Positions 34,762 through 44,039 of a stretch of DNA of 64,000 bases are shown piece by piece. Source of the DNA: Halomonas colorata (GTDB lineage Bacteria; Pseudomonadota; Gammaproteobacteria; Pseudomonadales; Halomonadaceae). The notes beneath the pieces are model-generated. The model ran no database searches. It was not told the DNA's origin and was given only the letters and a program-made list of their open reading frames with translations. The position numbers and the translations under genes are program-made. The number at the start of each line of letters is the position of its first letter. Positions within the stretch are counted from its first letter, which is position 1. The DNA is taken from the NCBI RefSeq assembly GCF_014897985.1, contig NZ_JABUZA010000005.1, positions 1 through 64,000 of the forward strand. The letters are read 5' to 3'.

Positions 34762-35910
34762 ATGCGTCTACTCCACACCGCCGACTGGCACTTGGGAAGG
34801 TTGTTTCACAACATCTCACTGCTTGAAGACCAGCGCCACGTTCTAAACCAGCTGATCGAGATCGTTGACCGCGAAGGCGTAGACGCTGTGCTGATTGCAG
34901 GCGATATCTATGACCGCTCGGTGCCGCCTGCCGCGGCCGTCACGCTACTCGATGATGTGCTGGGTGAGCTTTGCCAAGCGCGTGGCTTGCCGGTAGTGAT
35001 GATTTCCGGCAACCACGACGGTGCCGAGCGCTTGGGCTTTGGCGCACGCCATCTGCGTCAGGCTGGGCTGCATATTCTTTCTGACTTGAGCGCATGCGAT
35101 ACCCCTATTACGCTCGCCATCAACGGCGTCGAGGTGGATATTTTTGGCGTGCCTTACGCCGACCCGGAATACGTACGCAGCCAGTTCGGTGAGCTGGTCC
35201 GCGACTTTGATAGCGCCCACCGTTACCTGCTAAAGCGTATTGATGGAAAGCGCCATGCTACCCGCCCGACCATACTGATGAGCCACTGCTTTGTAGATGG
35301 CGGCAGCGCGTCTGATTCCGAGCGCCCGTTAACCCTGGGCGGTGCAGAAAGCGTTGCCTGGGAGCCCATGCAGGGCTTTGACTATGTCGCGCTTGGTCAC
35401 TTACATGGTCCGCAATACCGCGGCGGCGAGCATATTCGCTACAGCGGTTCACTGCTTAAATACAGTTTTTCCGAAGCCCGGCAGCGTAAAGGCGTTACGC
35501 TTGTGGATATAGGTAAAGAGGGCATTACCGGCATTGAGCATCGCCCGCTGGTGCCCAGGCGTGAAGTGCGCGTGCTGGAAGGCGAGCTTGATGAGCTGTT
35601 GCGGCAAGGGCGCGAGGACTCACGTGCCGATGATTATTTGCTGGTTAGACTAACCGACCGCCACGCCATTTTAGACCCCATGGGCAAGCTGCGCGCGGTT
35701 TACCCTAACGTTTTGCATCTCGAAAAGCCTGGCATGCTGGGTGGGGAACAGCGTCAGCAGCTGGACCGCGAACGGCTGCGCTTTAATGCCTTGGACATGT
35801 TCAGCGACTTCTTCGAACAAACCAGCGGTGACACCATGAGCGCTGACCAGGCGCGCGCCATGAGTGATTTGATTACTTCCCTCAGCCGCGATGAAGAGGG
35901 CCAGCCATGA
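34762..35910 (+). CDS. sbcD: Exonuclease SbcCD, nuclease subunit SbcD
   Basis: 382-aa Mre11-type metallophosphoesterase. Metal-binding motifs are TADWHLGR (about residues 5-12), IAGDIYD (about 45), SGNHDGAERL, LMSHCFVDGG and ALGHLHGPQ. With SbcC it opens DNA hairpins and trims protein-blocked ends as double-strand exonuclease and single-strand endonuclease. The stop overlaps the sbcC ATG by 4 nt. Confidence 0.96.
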   Translation: MRLLHTADWHLGRLFHNISLLEDQRHVLNQLIEIVDREGVDAVLIAGDIYDRSVPPAAAVTLLDDVLGELCQARGLPVVMISGNHDGAERLGFGARHLRQAGLHILSDLSACDTPITLAINGVEVDIFGVPYADPEYVRSQFGELVRDFDSAHRYLLKRIDGKRHATRPTILMSHCFVDGGSASDSERPLTLGGAESVAWEPMQGFDYVALGHLHGPQYRGGEHIRYSGSLLKYSFSEARQRKGVTLVDIGKEGITGIEHRPLVPRREVRVLEGELDELLRQGREDSRADDYLLVRLTDRHAILDPMGKLRAVYPNVLHLEKPGMLGGEQRQQLDRERLRFNALDMFSDFFEQTSGDTMSADQARAMSDLITSLSRDEEGQP

Positions 35911-38900
35911 CGCCACTCGTACTCACCATGCAGGCTTTCGGCCCCTTTGCGGCAGAGGAGAGCATCAACTTTGCTCAGCTGGGTAGAAGCCCGCTGTTTT
36001 TGATCAACGGCCCGACAGGCGCCGGAAAAAGCTCGATTCTGGACGCCATCTGCTTCGCGCTTTATGGCCAGACCACGGGGGAAGAGCGCTCGGGCACCCA
36101 GATGCGCTGCGACCAGGCCGCGGATACGTTGCTAACCGAAGTAACGCTGGATTTTTACCTGCGTGGAGAGAGCTATCGGGTGCGTCGCGTGCCTCAGCAG
36201 GAACGCCCCAAGGCGCGAGGCGAAGGGACGACGACGCAAAATGCGGAAGCCCAGCTGTGGCGGATAACCGCTGAGGGGAAGGAAAATCAGTGCCTCGTCG
36301 CGCGTAGCGTTAACGATGCTACCGCTCAAGTGCAGGCACTGCTGGGGTTGGATGCCAGCCAGTTTCGTCAGGTAATGGTGCTGCCCCAGGGAAAATTCAG
36401 AGAGCTGCTGCTGGCGGAGTCGAAAGATCGCGAAAAGATTTTTTCCCAGCTATTTCAAACCCAAATTTTTCAACGCATTGAAGAGCATCTGCGCACGCAG
36501 GCCAATCAAATAGAGCGGGCGGTGAAAGATCACCAGCACCGCGTGCAGGGCATTCTGGATGCAAGCGATAGTGAAAGCGAAGCAGCGCTTATTGAAGCGC
36601 TGGAAACGCTGGCGCCAGAGCATCAGGCTGCGGAACAGGCGTTAGCCATTGCCAAACAGCAGCGTGAACAGGCAGAGGCTGCCGAGCGACAAGGGCAGGA
36701 GTGCCAAGCGCTTTTTGATCGCCATGCGGCTCTGGGCGCAGAAAAAAACCAGCTGCTACACCAACAGCCAGAAATAGAACGCGCTCAGCAGCGCCTAAGC
36801 GCCCATGAACAGACCCAGGCGCTGGCCGAATCCTTTCACCGCGTGCAAACGGCGCAGCAAACGGCACGCGCTACTCAGCAAGAAAGCGTTCAGGCTCAAA
36901 CGGCCGTCGAAAAACAGCAGGCGACGCATCAACACGCTCAGCAAGCGTTACACCAGGCACAAACCCGCTACCAGCAGTTGCCGGAACGCCGTGAACAGGC
37001 GGGTCGTTTACAGCAAGCATTGGAGCAGTTTCAGGCGCTCACTGGTGTAGAGCAGTCGCTGCAGCAGGCGCAACAAACATGGCAAAGCCTGCATCAAAAG
37101 CTTGACCAACAAACGCAGCAGCGCAACACCATCGCTGAGCAGGGCGAGGCGCTTGCCGCCAAGCTAAAAGCGGAACAGATAGAGCGCAATAACCTCGCGG
37201 GCTGCGGTGAGGTATTAAAAAGCCGTCAGGCGCTGCACGCGCAGCGGAAATCACTGGCCGGGCTTGAATCCCAGCGCACTGCCTTGGCTGAGCAAGTGGC
37301 TCAGGCGGCAAGCGATATTGAGCATCATCAGCAAGCGGTTGAACGCTATAAGCGTCGCGCCACAGAACAGGAGATGCACTGGCATCATGGCCAGGCCGCG
37401 TTACTCGCCGCTCGGCTGCAAACCCAGCAGCCTTGCCCGGTGTGCGGCAGCTGTGAGCACCCCGCGCCCGCCATACAGGAACAGCCCCCCGTTACCCAAG
37501 CGGATGTGAAGCGAGCACGCACGGAGCATGAACAGGCGCACCAAGCGCTGATGCAGGCTCAACAGTTGCAGCAGCGTTTGGCCCAACAGCTTAAGTATAA
37601 CGATGAGCAGAGCGAGTACTTGCGCCATACGCTTGGCGAGTGGAGCACCAAATCGTTAAGCGCGCTGGAGGCTGCCTGCCAGGAGAGCCAGCAGCATGTT
37701 GAACGCTATCAAGTGCTTACCCAAGAGCTTGCGTCGCAGGAACGTACGCTTGAACAACAGCGCAGTGAATGGAAAGCGCTGGATAGCCAGATAAAGTCTC
37801 AACAGCCTGAGTTAGAGGCCGCCCAAAAGCACTGCCATCAGTTGGAAGCCCAGTGTGAACAGCTGCGCAGGACGTTGCCCGAGACGCATGGGTCACTTGA
37901 AGCGCTGCAAGCAGAGCTTCGCCGAGTGCAAGGTGATATTCAGCAGTCTGAGGCGGCGTGGCAATCTGCTCAGGAGAGTGCTCATCACGCACAAACGGCG
38001 CTGGCCCGCGCTGAAACCACGTTGTCAGATATTGTTCAGCGCGCTGGCGCCGCTACTCAGGCGCTAAGCACGGCCCAAAACGAATGGCAGCTGGCGCTAA
38101 GCGGTAGCGCTTTCGACAGCGACACTGACTTTCTTCAGGCCCGACTGGAAGCGCCTGAGCGTCAAGCGCTAATTGAAAGCGTTACCCACTTTCAGCAGGC
38201 ATTGGCCAAGCTGGATGGTCAGCTTGAGGCAAGCCAGGCACGCCTTGAGGGGCTAACGCCGCCTGATTTGACAGCCTTGGCTGAGCAAGTGACTGCCGCG
38301 CAGGCGCATGAGCAGGTTTGCGATCAAACCTACCAGCGCTTGACGGCGCGAATTACTCAGCTAACCGCCACTCAGCAAAAGCTCAAGGCTGCCCACGCTG
38401 CCGAGGCGGAGCTTGAAGCCGAGTATCGGCTGTGGGGAACGCTGAGCGAGATTGCCAATGGACGCACCGGGCATCGCATTAGCCTGCAGCGTTTTGTGCT
38501 TGGGGTACTGTTGGACGACGTACTTATTCAGGCATCCGAGCGGCTGGTGCGGATGAGCCGGGGGCGTTATCAGCTGGTACGCCGTGAAGACCCTTCCAAG
38601 GGTAATAAGGCGTCTGGTTTGGAGCTTGATGTTGCTGATACCTATACCGGTAAAAATCGGCCCGTTGCGACGCTTTCGGGCGGTGAATCGTTTATGGCCG
38701 CATTGGCACTGGCACTGGGACTTTCAGATGTGGTGCAGGCGTATGCGGGGGGCATTCAGCTCGATACGCTATTTATTGATGAAGGCTTTGGCAGCCTGGA
38801 CCAGGATGCCCTTGATCAAGCCATCGCCATGCTGAGCGAGCTGCAAATGGGCGGGCGCATGATTGGAATTATTTCGCATGTCAGCGAACTCAAAGAGCAA

Positions 38901-38969
38901 ATGCCGGTTCGTATAGAGGTACGTGCCAGCCGCCAAGGCAGCACGGTGCAAGTACAAGGCGTTTTATAG
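35907..38969 (+). CDS. sbcC: Exonuclease SbcCD, ATPase subunit SbcC
   Basis: 1020-aa SMC-like ATPase. Walker A GPTGAGKSSILDAI is near residue 35. Long, glutamine-rich coiled coils on either side lead to the zinc hook CPVCGSC near residue 511. The C-terminal half carries the ABC signature LSGGESFMAALALALG and Walker B LFIDEGFGSLD. It bridges DNA ends and drives SbcD. The coiled coil makes many spurious frames on other strands. Length is near normal for the family. Confidence 0.96.
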   Translation: MTPLVLTMQAFGPFAAEESINFAQLGRSPLFLINGPTGAGKSSILDAICFALYGQTTGEERSGTQMRCDQAADTLLTEVTLDFYLRGESYRVRRVPQQERPKARGEGTTTQNAEAQLWRITAEGKENQCLVARSVNDATAQVQALLGLDASQFRQVMVLPQGKFRELLLAESKDREKIFSQLFQTQIFQRIEEHLRTQANQIERAVKDHQHRVQGILDASDSESEAALIEALETLAPEHQAAEQALAIAKQQREQAEAAERQGQECQALFDRHAALGAEKNQLLHQQPEIERAQQRLSAHEQTQALAESFHRVQTAQQTARATQQESVQAQTAVEKQQATHQHAQQALHQAQTRYQQLPERREQAGRLQQALEQFQALTGVEQSLQQAQQTWQSLHQKLDQQTQQRNTIAEQGEALAAKLKAEQIERNNLAGCGEVLKSRQALHAQRKSLAGLESQRTALAEQVAQAASDIEHHQQAVERYKRRATEQEMHWHHGQAALLAARLQTQQPCPVCGSCEHPAPAIQEQPPVTQADVKRARTEHEQAHQALMQAQQLQQRLAQQLKYNDEQSEYLRHTLGEWSTKSLSALEAACQESQQHVERYQVLTQELASQERTLEQQRSEWKALDSQIKSQQPELEAAQKHCHQLEAQCEQLRRTLPETHGSLEALQAELRRVQGDIQQSEAAWQSAQESAHHAQTALARAETTLSDIVQRAGAATQALSTAQNEWQLALSGSAFDSDTDFLQARLEAPERQALIESVTHFQQALAKLDGQLEASQARLEGLTPPDLTALAEQVTAAQAHEQVCDQTYQRLTARITQLTATQQKLKAAHAAEAELEAEYRLWGTLSEIANGRTGHRISLQRFVLGVLLDDVLIQASERLVRMSRGRYQLVRREDPSKGNKASGLELDVADTYTGKNRPVATLSGGESFMAALALALGLSDVVQAYAGGIQLDTLFIDEGFGSLDQDALDQAIAMLSELQMGGRMIGIISHVSELKEQMPVRIEVRASRQGSTVQVQGVL

Positions 38970-39021
38970 CGTTTTAAGTGCACTAAACTCAGTTCTGTCT
39001 ATCAGCTCAAGGAGTACAGGG

Positions 39022-39741
39022 ATGAACGCAAGTAAAATTCTTCAGCAGCTTATGCAGCAAGCTGGCGGTAGTCAGAAAAGCGGCAGTGGTGTCGATGTTA
39101 AAGGCATCCTCGGTGGGCTTTCTAAACAGTTAGGTGGCAGCAGCCAGGGTGGTAGCTCCTCTAGTGGTTTTGATGTTAAGAGCCTTTTGGGCGGTGGCGC
39201 CATGGGCATGCTGGTCGGCTCCAAACGTGGCCGTAGCATGGGCGGTAAAGCGCTCAAGTATGGTGCTATTGCAGGTGTTGGCATGTTGGCCTGGAAGGCC
39301 TGGCAGAATTCACAGGCGGCTAAAAACCAGCCAGCCACCAGCAGTGAAGCAGAAGGCGAGCGCGTTGATGTATTAAGCGGCGAGATTCAAGAGCGCCGTA
39401 GCCTTGAGCTATTGCAGGCCATGATAATGGCGGCCCGCGCTGACGGGCATATTGATGAGCAGGAACAGGTGCTGATTACTGAGCAGATTGATGCGCTAGG
39501 GGCCGATCAGGAGATGCATAACTGGGTCGAAAGACAGCTAAAGGCTCCACTGGATGCTGAAGCGCTTGCCCGTGAAGCCGACTCGCCCCAGGCCGCCCGG
39601 GAAATGTATTTAATGAGTGTTGCGGTAACTGATGACCAGAACCCCATGGAGCGCGCCTGGTTGGATCAGCTGGCACAGGCGTTAAAGCTTACTCCAGAGG
39701 TCACCCAAGAGCTTGAGCATCAGGCTCAGCAGGCGGGCTGA
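39022..39741 (+). CDS. DUF533 / TerB-like protein (YebE family)
   Basis: 239-aa inner-membrane protein. The N-terminal third is rich in G and S (GGLSKQLGGSSQGGSSSSG), then a short hydrophobic glycine-rich region (YGAIAGVGMLAWKAWQN). The C-terminal TerB-like helical domain (about 125-235) contains MIMAARADGHIDEQEQVLI and MYLMSVAVTDDQNPMERAWL. The start at 39022 has AAGGAG upstream; a longer frame opening at 38923 inside sbcC is not credible. The biochemical role of the family is unknown; E. coli YebE is linked to envelope stress. Confidence 0.88.
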   Translation: MNASKILQQLMQQAGGSQKSGSGVDVKGILGGLSKQLGGSSQGGSSSSGFDVKSLLGGGAMGMLVGSKRGRSMGGKALKYGAIAGVGMLAWKAWQNSQAAKNQPATSSEAEGERVDVLSGEIQERRSLELLQAMIMAARADGHIDEQEQVLITEQIDALGADQEMHNWVERQLKAPLDAEALAREADSPQAAREMYLMSVAVTDDQNPMERAWLDQLAQALKLTPEVTQELEHQAQQAG

Positions 39742-39764
39742 TAGCATTTTCATTTTCACATTAA

Positions 39765-39792
39765 AAGCGCCGCCAGGGTGCTGGCGGCGCTT
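39765..39792. terminator. Bidirectional terminator between DUF533 and aldehyde dehydrogenase genes
   Basis: AAGCGCCGCCAG, loop GGTG, CTGGCGGCGCTT: a perfect 12-bp stem. T-rich tails flank it on both strands (CATTTTT on plus, TTTTAAT on minus), serving the two convergent genes. Confidence 0.88.
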
Positions 39793-39831
39793 CATTTTTA
39801 CCGGTGGCAATCGCCTAAACGGCGTTACCGA

Positions 39832-41214
39832 TTATTCCTGAACGACAATAACGGATTTCGCATTGACGAATTCGTGCATACCAAAGCCGCCGTGTTCGCG
39901 CCCATAGCCTGAGTCCTTGACCCCGCCAAACGGCATTTCCGGGGTGGCAACACCAAAGCCATTGATAAACACCATACCGGTATCGAAGTACTTGCTGGCA
40001 AGCTCCGTGGCACGCTTGGTATCTTTGGAGATGATTCCGCCGCCCAGGCCGTAACGGCTGTCGTTGGCGATGCGCATGGCGTCTTCATCGTCCTTGGCAC
40101 GAATCAGTGCTGCCACCGGGCCAAACAGTTCGTCATCGTAGGCGGGCTGGCCTGGGGTGACGTTATCCAGCACGGTCACCGGATAGAAAGCACCTTTACC
40201 GGTTGGCTTTTCGCCGCCGCAGAGTATTTTGGCGCCTTTGCTGACACTCTGCTCCACCTGTTCGTGCAGCGCATCGCGCAAATCCACGCGCGCCATCGGG
40301 CCAAGATCGGTATCGCTAGCGTTCGGATCACCCACTTTTAACGATTTCATTTTCTCTACGAAGCGCTCTTTAAAGGCTTCGTAATTGGCATCTGTGACCA
40401 CAAAGCGCTTGGCCGCCACACAGGTTTGGCCGCCGTTGAATATCCGGCCCTGAACGCAGGTATTAACCGCGACCTCAAGATCGGCGTCATCGAGTACCAA
40501 AAAGGCGTCGTTAGAGCCCAGCTCCAGCACGGTCTTTTTCAAATACTCAGCTGCCTTGGCCGCCACTTTACGGCCTGCGCCGTCGCTGCCCGTGAGCGTC
40601 ACACCGCGTACGGCTTTGTGAGCGATCACTTCATCAGACGTATCGTGGGATATGACCAGCGTGCGGAAGACGTTTTCAGGCAGGCCCGCCTCGCGGTAAA
40701 TCTTTTCAAGCAACAGGCCGCTGCCGGTCACGTTTTCAGCATGTTTTAGCAGTACGCTGTTGCCCGCCATGATATTGGCGATTGAGTAGCGTACGACTTG
40801 ATACGCCGGGAAGTTCCACGGCTGGATGCCGTAAATAACGCCCATCGGCGAGTAGGTAATAAAACCGCGCTCGCCATTGCCGGGCTTGCGCTCTTCATCG
40901 GCCAGTTTCGTCGGGCCGTTCTCTGCCGTGTAGTCGCAGATTCCAGCACAGAGGTCAACTTCCTGGCGGGCTTGCTCAGGTGGTTTGCCCATTTCTTTGA
41001 CCATTAGATCGGCCAGTTCATCTTTATGGGCGTTTAACGCTTCGCCGATCGCTTTAACGACCTTGGCGCGCTGCTCAAGAGATTTTAAACGCCATTCAAG
41101 AAATGCCTGATGGCTTGCTTCGACAACCTGCTTCGCCTGGCTGGAATCCATCAGCGTATAGGTATTTAGCGATTCACCGGTAGTCGGGTTAATGGTCGTG
41201 ATGCTGTTGCTCAT
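39832..41214 (-). CDS. NAD(P)-dependent succinate-semialdehyde dehydrogenase
   Basis: 460-aa aldehyde dehydrogenase of the Sad/YneI/GabD1 type. Visible features are the N-anchor PWNFPAYQVVRY, the catalytic glutamate in TVLELGSNDAFLVL, the catalytic cysteine in FNGGQTCVAAKRFV and the C-terminal PFGGVKDSGYGREHG. It oxidises succinate semialdehyde to succinate in 4-aminobutyrate-type catabolism; other short semialdehydes are possible. No transaminase gene is adjacent. A nearby MmsA-like gene acts on related semialdehydes, but a LysR gene on the same strand lies between them. Confidence 0.9.
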   Translation of the reverse strand: MSNSITTINPTTGESLNTYTLMDSSQAKQVVEASHQAFLEWRLKSLEQRAKVVKAIGEALNAHKDELADLMVKEMGKPPEQARQEVDLCAGICDYTAENGPTKLADEERKPGNGERGFITYSPMGVIYGIQPWNFPAYQVVRYSIANIMAGNSVLLKHAENVTGSGLLLEKIYREAGLPENVFRTLVISHDTSDEVIAHKAVRGVTLTGSDGAGRKVAAKAAEYLKKTVLELGSNDAFLVLDDADLEVAVNTCVQGRIFNGGQTCVAAKRFVVTDANYEAFKERFVEKMKSLKVGDPNASDTDLGPMARVDLRDALHEQVEQSVSKGAKILCGGEKPTGKGAFYPVTVLDNVTPGQPAYDDELFGPVAALIRAKDDEDAMRIANDSRYGLGGGIISKDTKRATELASKYFDTGMVFINGFGVATPEMPFGGVKDSGYGREHGGFGMHEFVNAKSVIVVQE

Positions 41215-41464
41215 AAGATCTCCTATCTTTAGATCAACGCGTATCGTTAGATCAACGCTTCAATGTCCATATCGGTTAAAACCGACTGGTCTAATCAAGG
41301 TGGCTATCTACCTTAGTAGACAATCAGCCTTTATGCGTAATAGTGGGGCAGTAACATTTTTAAAGAGTTCGGAAAGCGCTAATAAAAAGCTAGCAAGCTC
41401 TATATCAATTGTTGCGTGACGTATTTATCGCTAATGGCCCAGCCCCGCTTTTTAAAGCCAGTAC

Positions 41465-42361
41465 TTAAAGAGAGGGCCATACTTCGCCCAGCGTACGTAG
41501 AGCTGCATCAATGGTTGGTTCTTCTGCGCGGTCTTTACGCCAGATCAGGCTAAGTGCGCAAGGCAGGCGAATATCATTGGCAACGACAAGGCCGCTTTCC
41601 TGACGCTCGGTCATGGCCAGAGCGTCGCGTGCCAGGCTCAAGCCAACGCCCGCGCGGACTAAATCGAGCATGCAGGCTTCTTGATCGACTTTGGCAACGC
41701 GGTTGGGCGTGGCGTCACTGCTGGCAAGCGCGTGGTGTAAAAGGCGGTGATGGGCCGAGTCCTCGGGCGTGACGATCCAGGGCAACCGGGCCAAGGCTTC
41801 CCAACGTGTATCGGCCAACTGGGCATCCCAGCCCATTGGGGCAACAACATAATAGTGAAAATGAGTCAACTCGCGCCAAGCAAGCGCTTCATGGTTGGTA
41901 CCCAGGCCGGGCGGCGCCAGATAAAACCCTACATCCAGATCACCTTGCTCAACACGTCTTAACGTACTGCCGCTCATTCCGTGATGAAGCTCGGTTTCAA
42001 GCTGCGGTGCCTGTGTCATTAAGCGGCGCAAAAAAGCGCCCAGGCGAATAAATTCCGGGTCGACAATTGTACCTATCTTGAGCTTGCCTCTTGGTGTGCT
42101 GTGCAGGGTATTGGCCGTTTGCTCAAAAGCATAGGCGCTGGCCAGGGCTTTCTCGGCAGAGGGGAGGAGGGCATGGCCATCGGAGGTTAACGCTAAGCCC
42201 TGTGAGCGGCGTTCAAACAACGTAAGCCCCAGATTTAGCTGAAGCTGCTTCAACTTTAGACTGATAGCCGGCTGGGTAAGGTGCAACTGTTCCGCCGCGC
42301 GTGAGACGCTGCCTAGCCGGGCCACAGTCACAAATGCCCGTAGCGTCGCATATTCGTGCAT
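41465..42361 (-). CDS. LysR family regulator, divergent from mmsA/GMC genes
   Basis: 298-aa LysR regulator with the HTH GSVSRAAEQLHLTQPAISLK at about residues 17-36 and a CysB/CbbR-like effector domain (LKIGTIVDPEFIRLGAFLRR). It is divergent from the dehydrogenase operon across 129 bp, a layout that nearly always means direct control. In Pseudomonas denitrificans a LysR protein (HpdR) controls 3-hydroxypropionate dehydrogenase and mmsA genes; this locus has the same logic. An inverted repeat at 42423-42440 may be its site. Confidence 0.92.
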   Translation of the reverse strand: MHEYATLRAFVTVARLGSVSRAAEQLHLTQPAISLKLKQLQLNLGLTLFERRSQGLALTSDGHALLPSAEKALASAYAFEQTANTLHSTPRGKLKIGTIVDPEFIRLGAFLRRLMTQAPQLETELHHGMSGSTLRRVEQGDLDVGFYLAPPGLGTNHEALAWRELTHFHYYVVAPMGWDAQLADTRWEALARLPWIVTPEDSAHHRLLHHALASSDATPNRVAKVDQEACMLDLVRAGVGLSLARDALAMTERQESGLVVANDIRLPCALSLIWRKDRAEEPTIDAALRTLGEVWPSL

Positions 42362-42422
42362 ATCGCCTCCTCGTTATTATTTTGTTATTAGCAGAGCTTA
42401 TATCCCAATTTAAATTTACTCA

Positions 42423-42440
42423 ATTGCTTGCAGAAGCAAT
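42423..42440. promoter_or_regulatory. Candidate LysR operator
   Basis: ATTGCTT-GCAG-AAGCAAT, a perfect 7-bp inverted repeat containing a T-N11-A core, midway between the LysR gene and the dehydrogenase operon. Confidence 0.55.
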
Positions 42441-42490
42441 CACGCTAGTCTGGGGAGATCTAATTTGCTCTGCTTATAAAGGTAGCCGTG

Positions 42491-44002
42491 ATGACAACAA
42501 CAGCAATTCAGCACTTTATTAATGGCCAAGTCAGCGACGGGAGCGCAGGCGATGCTCAGGATGTGTTCAATCCGGCCACCGGCCAAGTAACCGGCCGCGT
42601 TACCCTAGCGTCGTCAAGCGATGTGGATGCGGCCGTAAAAGCAGCCAGTGCAGCGTTTCCTGTGTGGGCCGATACGCCTCCCATTCGCCGGGCCCGGGTG
42701 TTATTCAAGTTTCTGGAATTATTGAATACCCATAAAGATGCCTTGGCCGAGGCGATTACCCAGGAGCATGGCAAGGTATTTACCGATGCTCAGGGCGAGG
42801 TGGCGCGTGGAATCGATATTGTCGAGTTTGCCTGCGGCATCCCCCAACTGCTTAAAGGTGACTACACCGAGCAGGTGAGTACCGGTATCGATAACTGGAC
42901 TGTCCGCCAACCGCTTGGCGTTGTGGCGGGTATCACGCCGTTTAACTTCCCGGTGATGGTGCCGATGTGGATGTTCCCAATCGCCATCGCCACGGGTAAC
43001 ACCTTTATTCTCAAGCCCAGCCCGCTCGACCCTAGCGCTTCATTAATGCTGGCAGATCTTCTAAAGCAGGCCGGTTTACCCGATGGCGTGTTTAATGTGG
43101 TGCAGGGGGGGAAAGAAGCTGTCGAAGCCTTAATCGATCACCCCGAGGTAAAAGCGCTCTCGTTTGTCGGCTCTACACCAATTGCCAACCTGATTTATGA
43201 GCGGGGTGCCAAACACGGCAAGCGGGTACAGGCGCTGGGCGGGGCGAAAAACCATATGGTCGTCATGCCCGATGCGCATCTCGATAAAGCGGTGGATGCA
43301 TTAATCGGCGCTGCCTACGGCTCGGCGGGCGAACGCTGCATGGCGATTAGCGTGGCGGTACTGGTTGGCGACGTGGCCGATAGCGTGGTGGCCAAGCTTG
43401 CCGAGCGTGCCAAAACGCTAAAAGTAAAAGATGGCATGCAGCAGGACGCCGAAATGGGGCCGATCGTAACGCGCCAGGCCCTCCAACGTATTACCGGCTA
43501 TATCGAAAAAGGCGTAGCGGAAGGCGCTGAGCTGGTTGTGGATGGCCGCAGCTTTGATACCGCCCAGGCAGGTGATGACTGTGCCGACGGCTTCTGGATG
43601 GGCGGAACGCTCTTCGATCACGTCATGCCGGAAATGACGATCTATAAAGAAGAGATCTTTGGCCCGGTATTGGTATGTGTGCGCGTGCCGGATATCGCCA
43701 CGGCCATTCAGTTAATCAACGATCACGAATTCGGCAATGGCGTTAGCTGCTTTACCGAAAGCGGCAGCGTGGCAAGAGAGTTTGGGCGCCGCATTCAGGT
43801 CGGCATGGTGGGGATCAATGTACCTATTCCGGTGCCGATGGCGTGGCATGGCTTTGGTGGTTGGAAGCGTTCATTGTTCGGCGATACCCACGCCTACGGT
43901 GAGGAGGGCGTACGTTTTTATACCAAGCAGAAGTCGATTATGCAGCGCTGGTCAGAGTCGATCGATAACGGGGCTGAGTTTGTGATGCCAACTGCCAAGT
44001 AA
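42491..44002 (+). CDS. mmsA: CoA-acylating (methyl)malonate-semialdehyde dehydrogenase (MmsA/DddC)
   Basis: 503-aa CoA-dependent aldehyde dehydrogenase. It converts methylmalonate semialdehyde to propionyl-CoA, or malonate semialdehyde to acetyl-CoA, with NAD and CO2 release. Family marks: [20 protein letters not shown], the catalytic C283 in [15 protein letters not shown], and the C-terminal [17 protein letters not shown] codon just before the ATG is not needed. A GMC alcohol dehydrogenase follows after 37 bp. This pair matches dddC-dddA of Halomonas, which degrade 3-hydroxypropionate through malonate semialdehyde; a role in valine degradation is the alternative, but the usual valine genes are absent here. 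Confidence 0.93.
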   Translation: MTTTAIQHFINGQVSDGSAGDAQDVFNPATGQVTGRVTLASSSDVDAAVKAASAAFPVWADTPPIRRARVLFKFLELLNTHKDALAEAITQEHGKVFTDAQGEVARGIDIVEFACGIPQLLKGDYTEQVSTGIDNWTVRQPLGVVAGITPFNFPVMVPMWMFPIAIATGNTFILKPSPLDPSASLMLADLLKQAGLPDGVFNVVQGGKEAVEALIDHPEVKALSFVGSTPIANLIYERGAKHGKRVQALGGAKNHMVVMPDAHLDKAVDALIGAAYGSAGERCMAISVAVLVGDVADSVVAKLAERAKTLKVKDGMQQDAEMGPIVTRQALQRITGYIEKGVAEGAELVVDGRSFDTAQAGDDCADGFWMGGTLFDHVMPEMTIYKEEIFGPVLVCVRVPDIATAIQLINDHEFGNGVSCFTESGSVAREFGRRIQVGMVGINVPIPVPMAWHGFGGWKRSLFGDTHAYGEEGVRFYTKQKSIMQRWSESIDNGAEFVMPTAK

Positions 44003-44039
44003 TAAATAAGCAGTAATAAGTTGATGCGGAGCAAGGCAA

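Noticed and set aside
38923-39021. N-terminal extension of the DUF533 protein into sbcC
   Set aside because: The start at 39022 has a strong ribosome site; the extension is unlike the family and reads the sbcC end in another frame.
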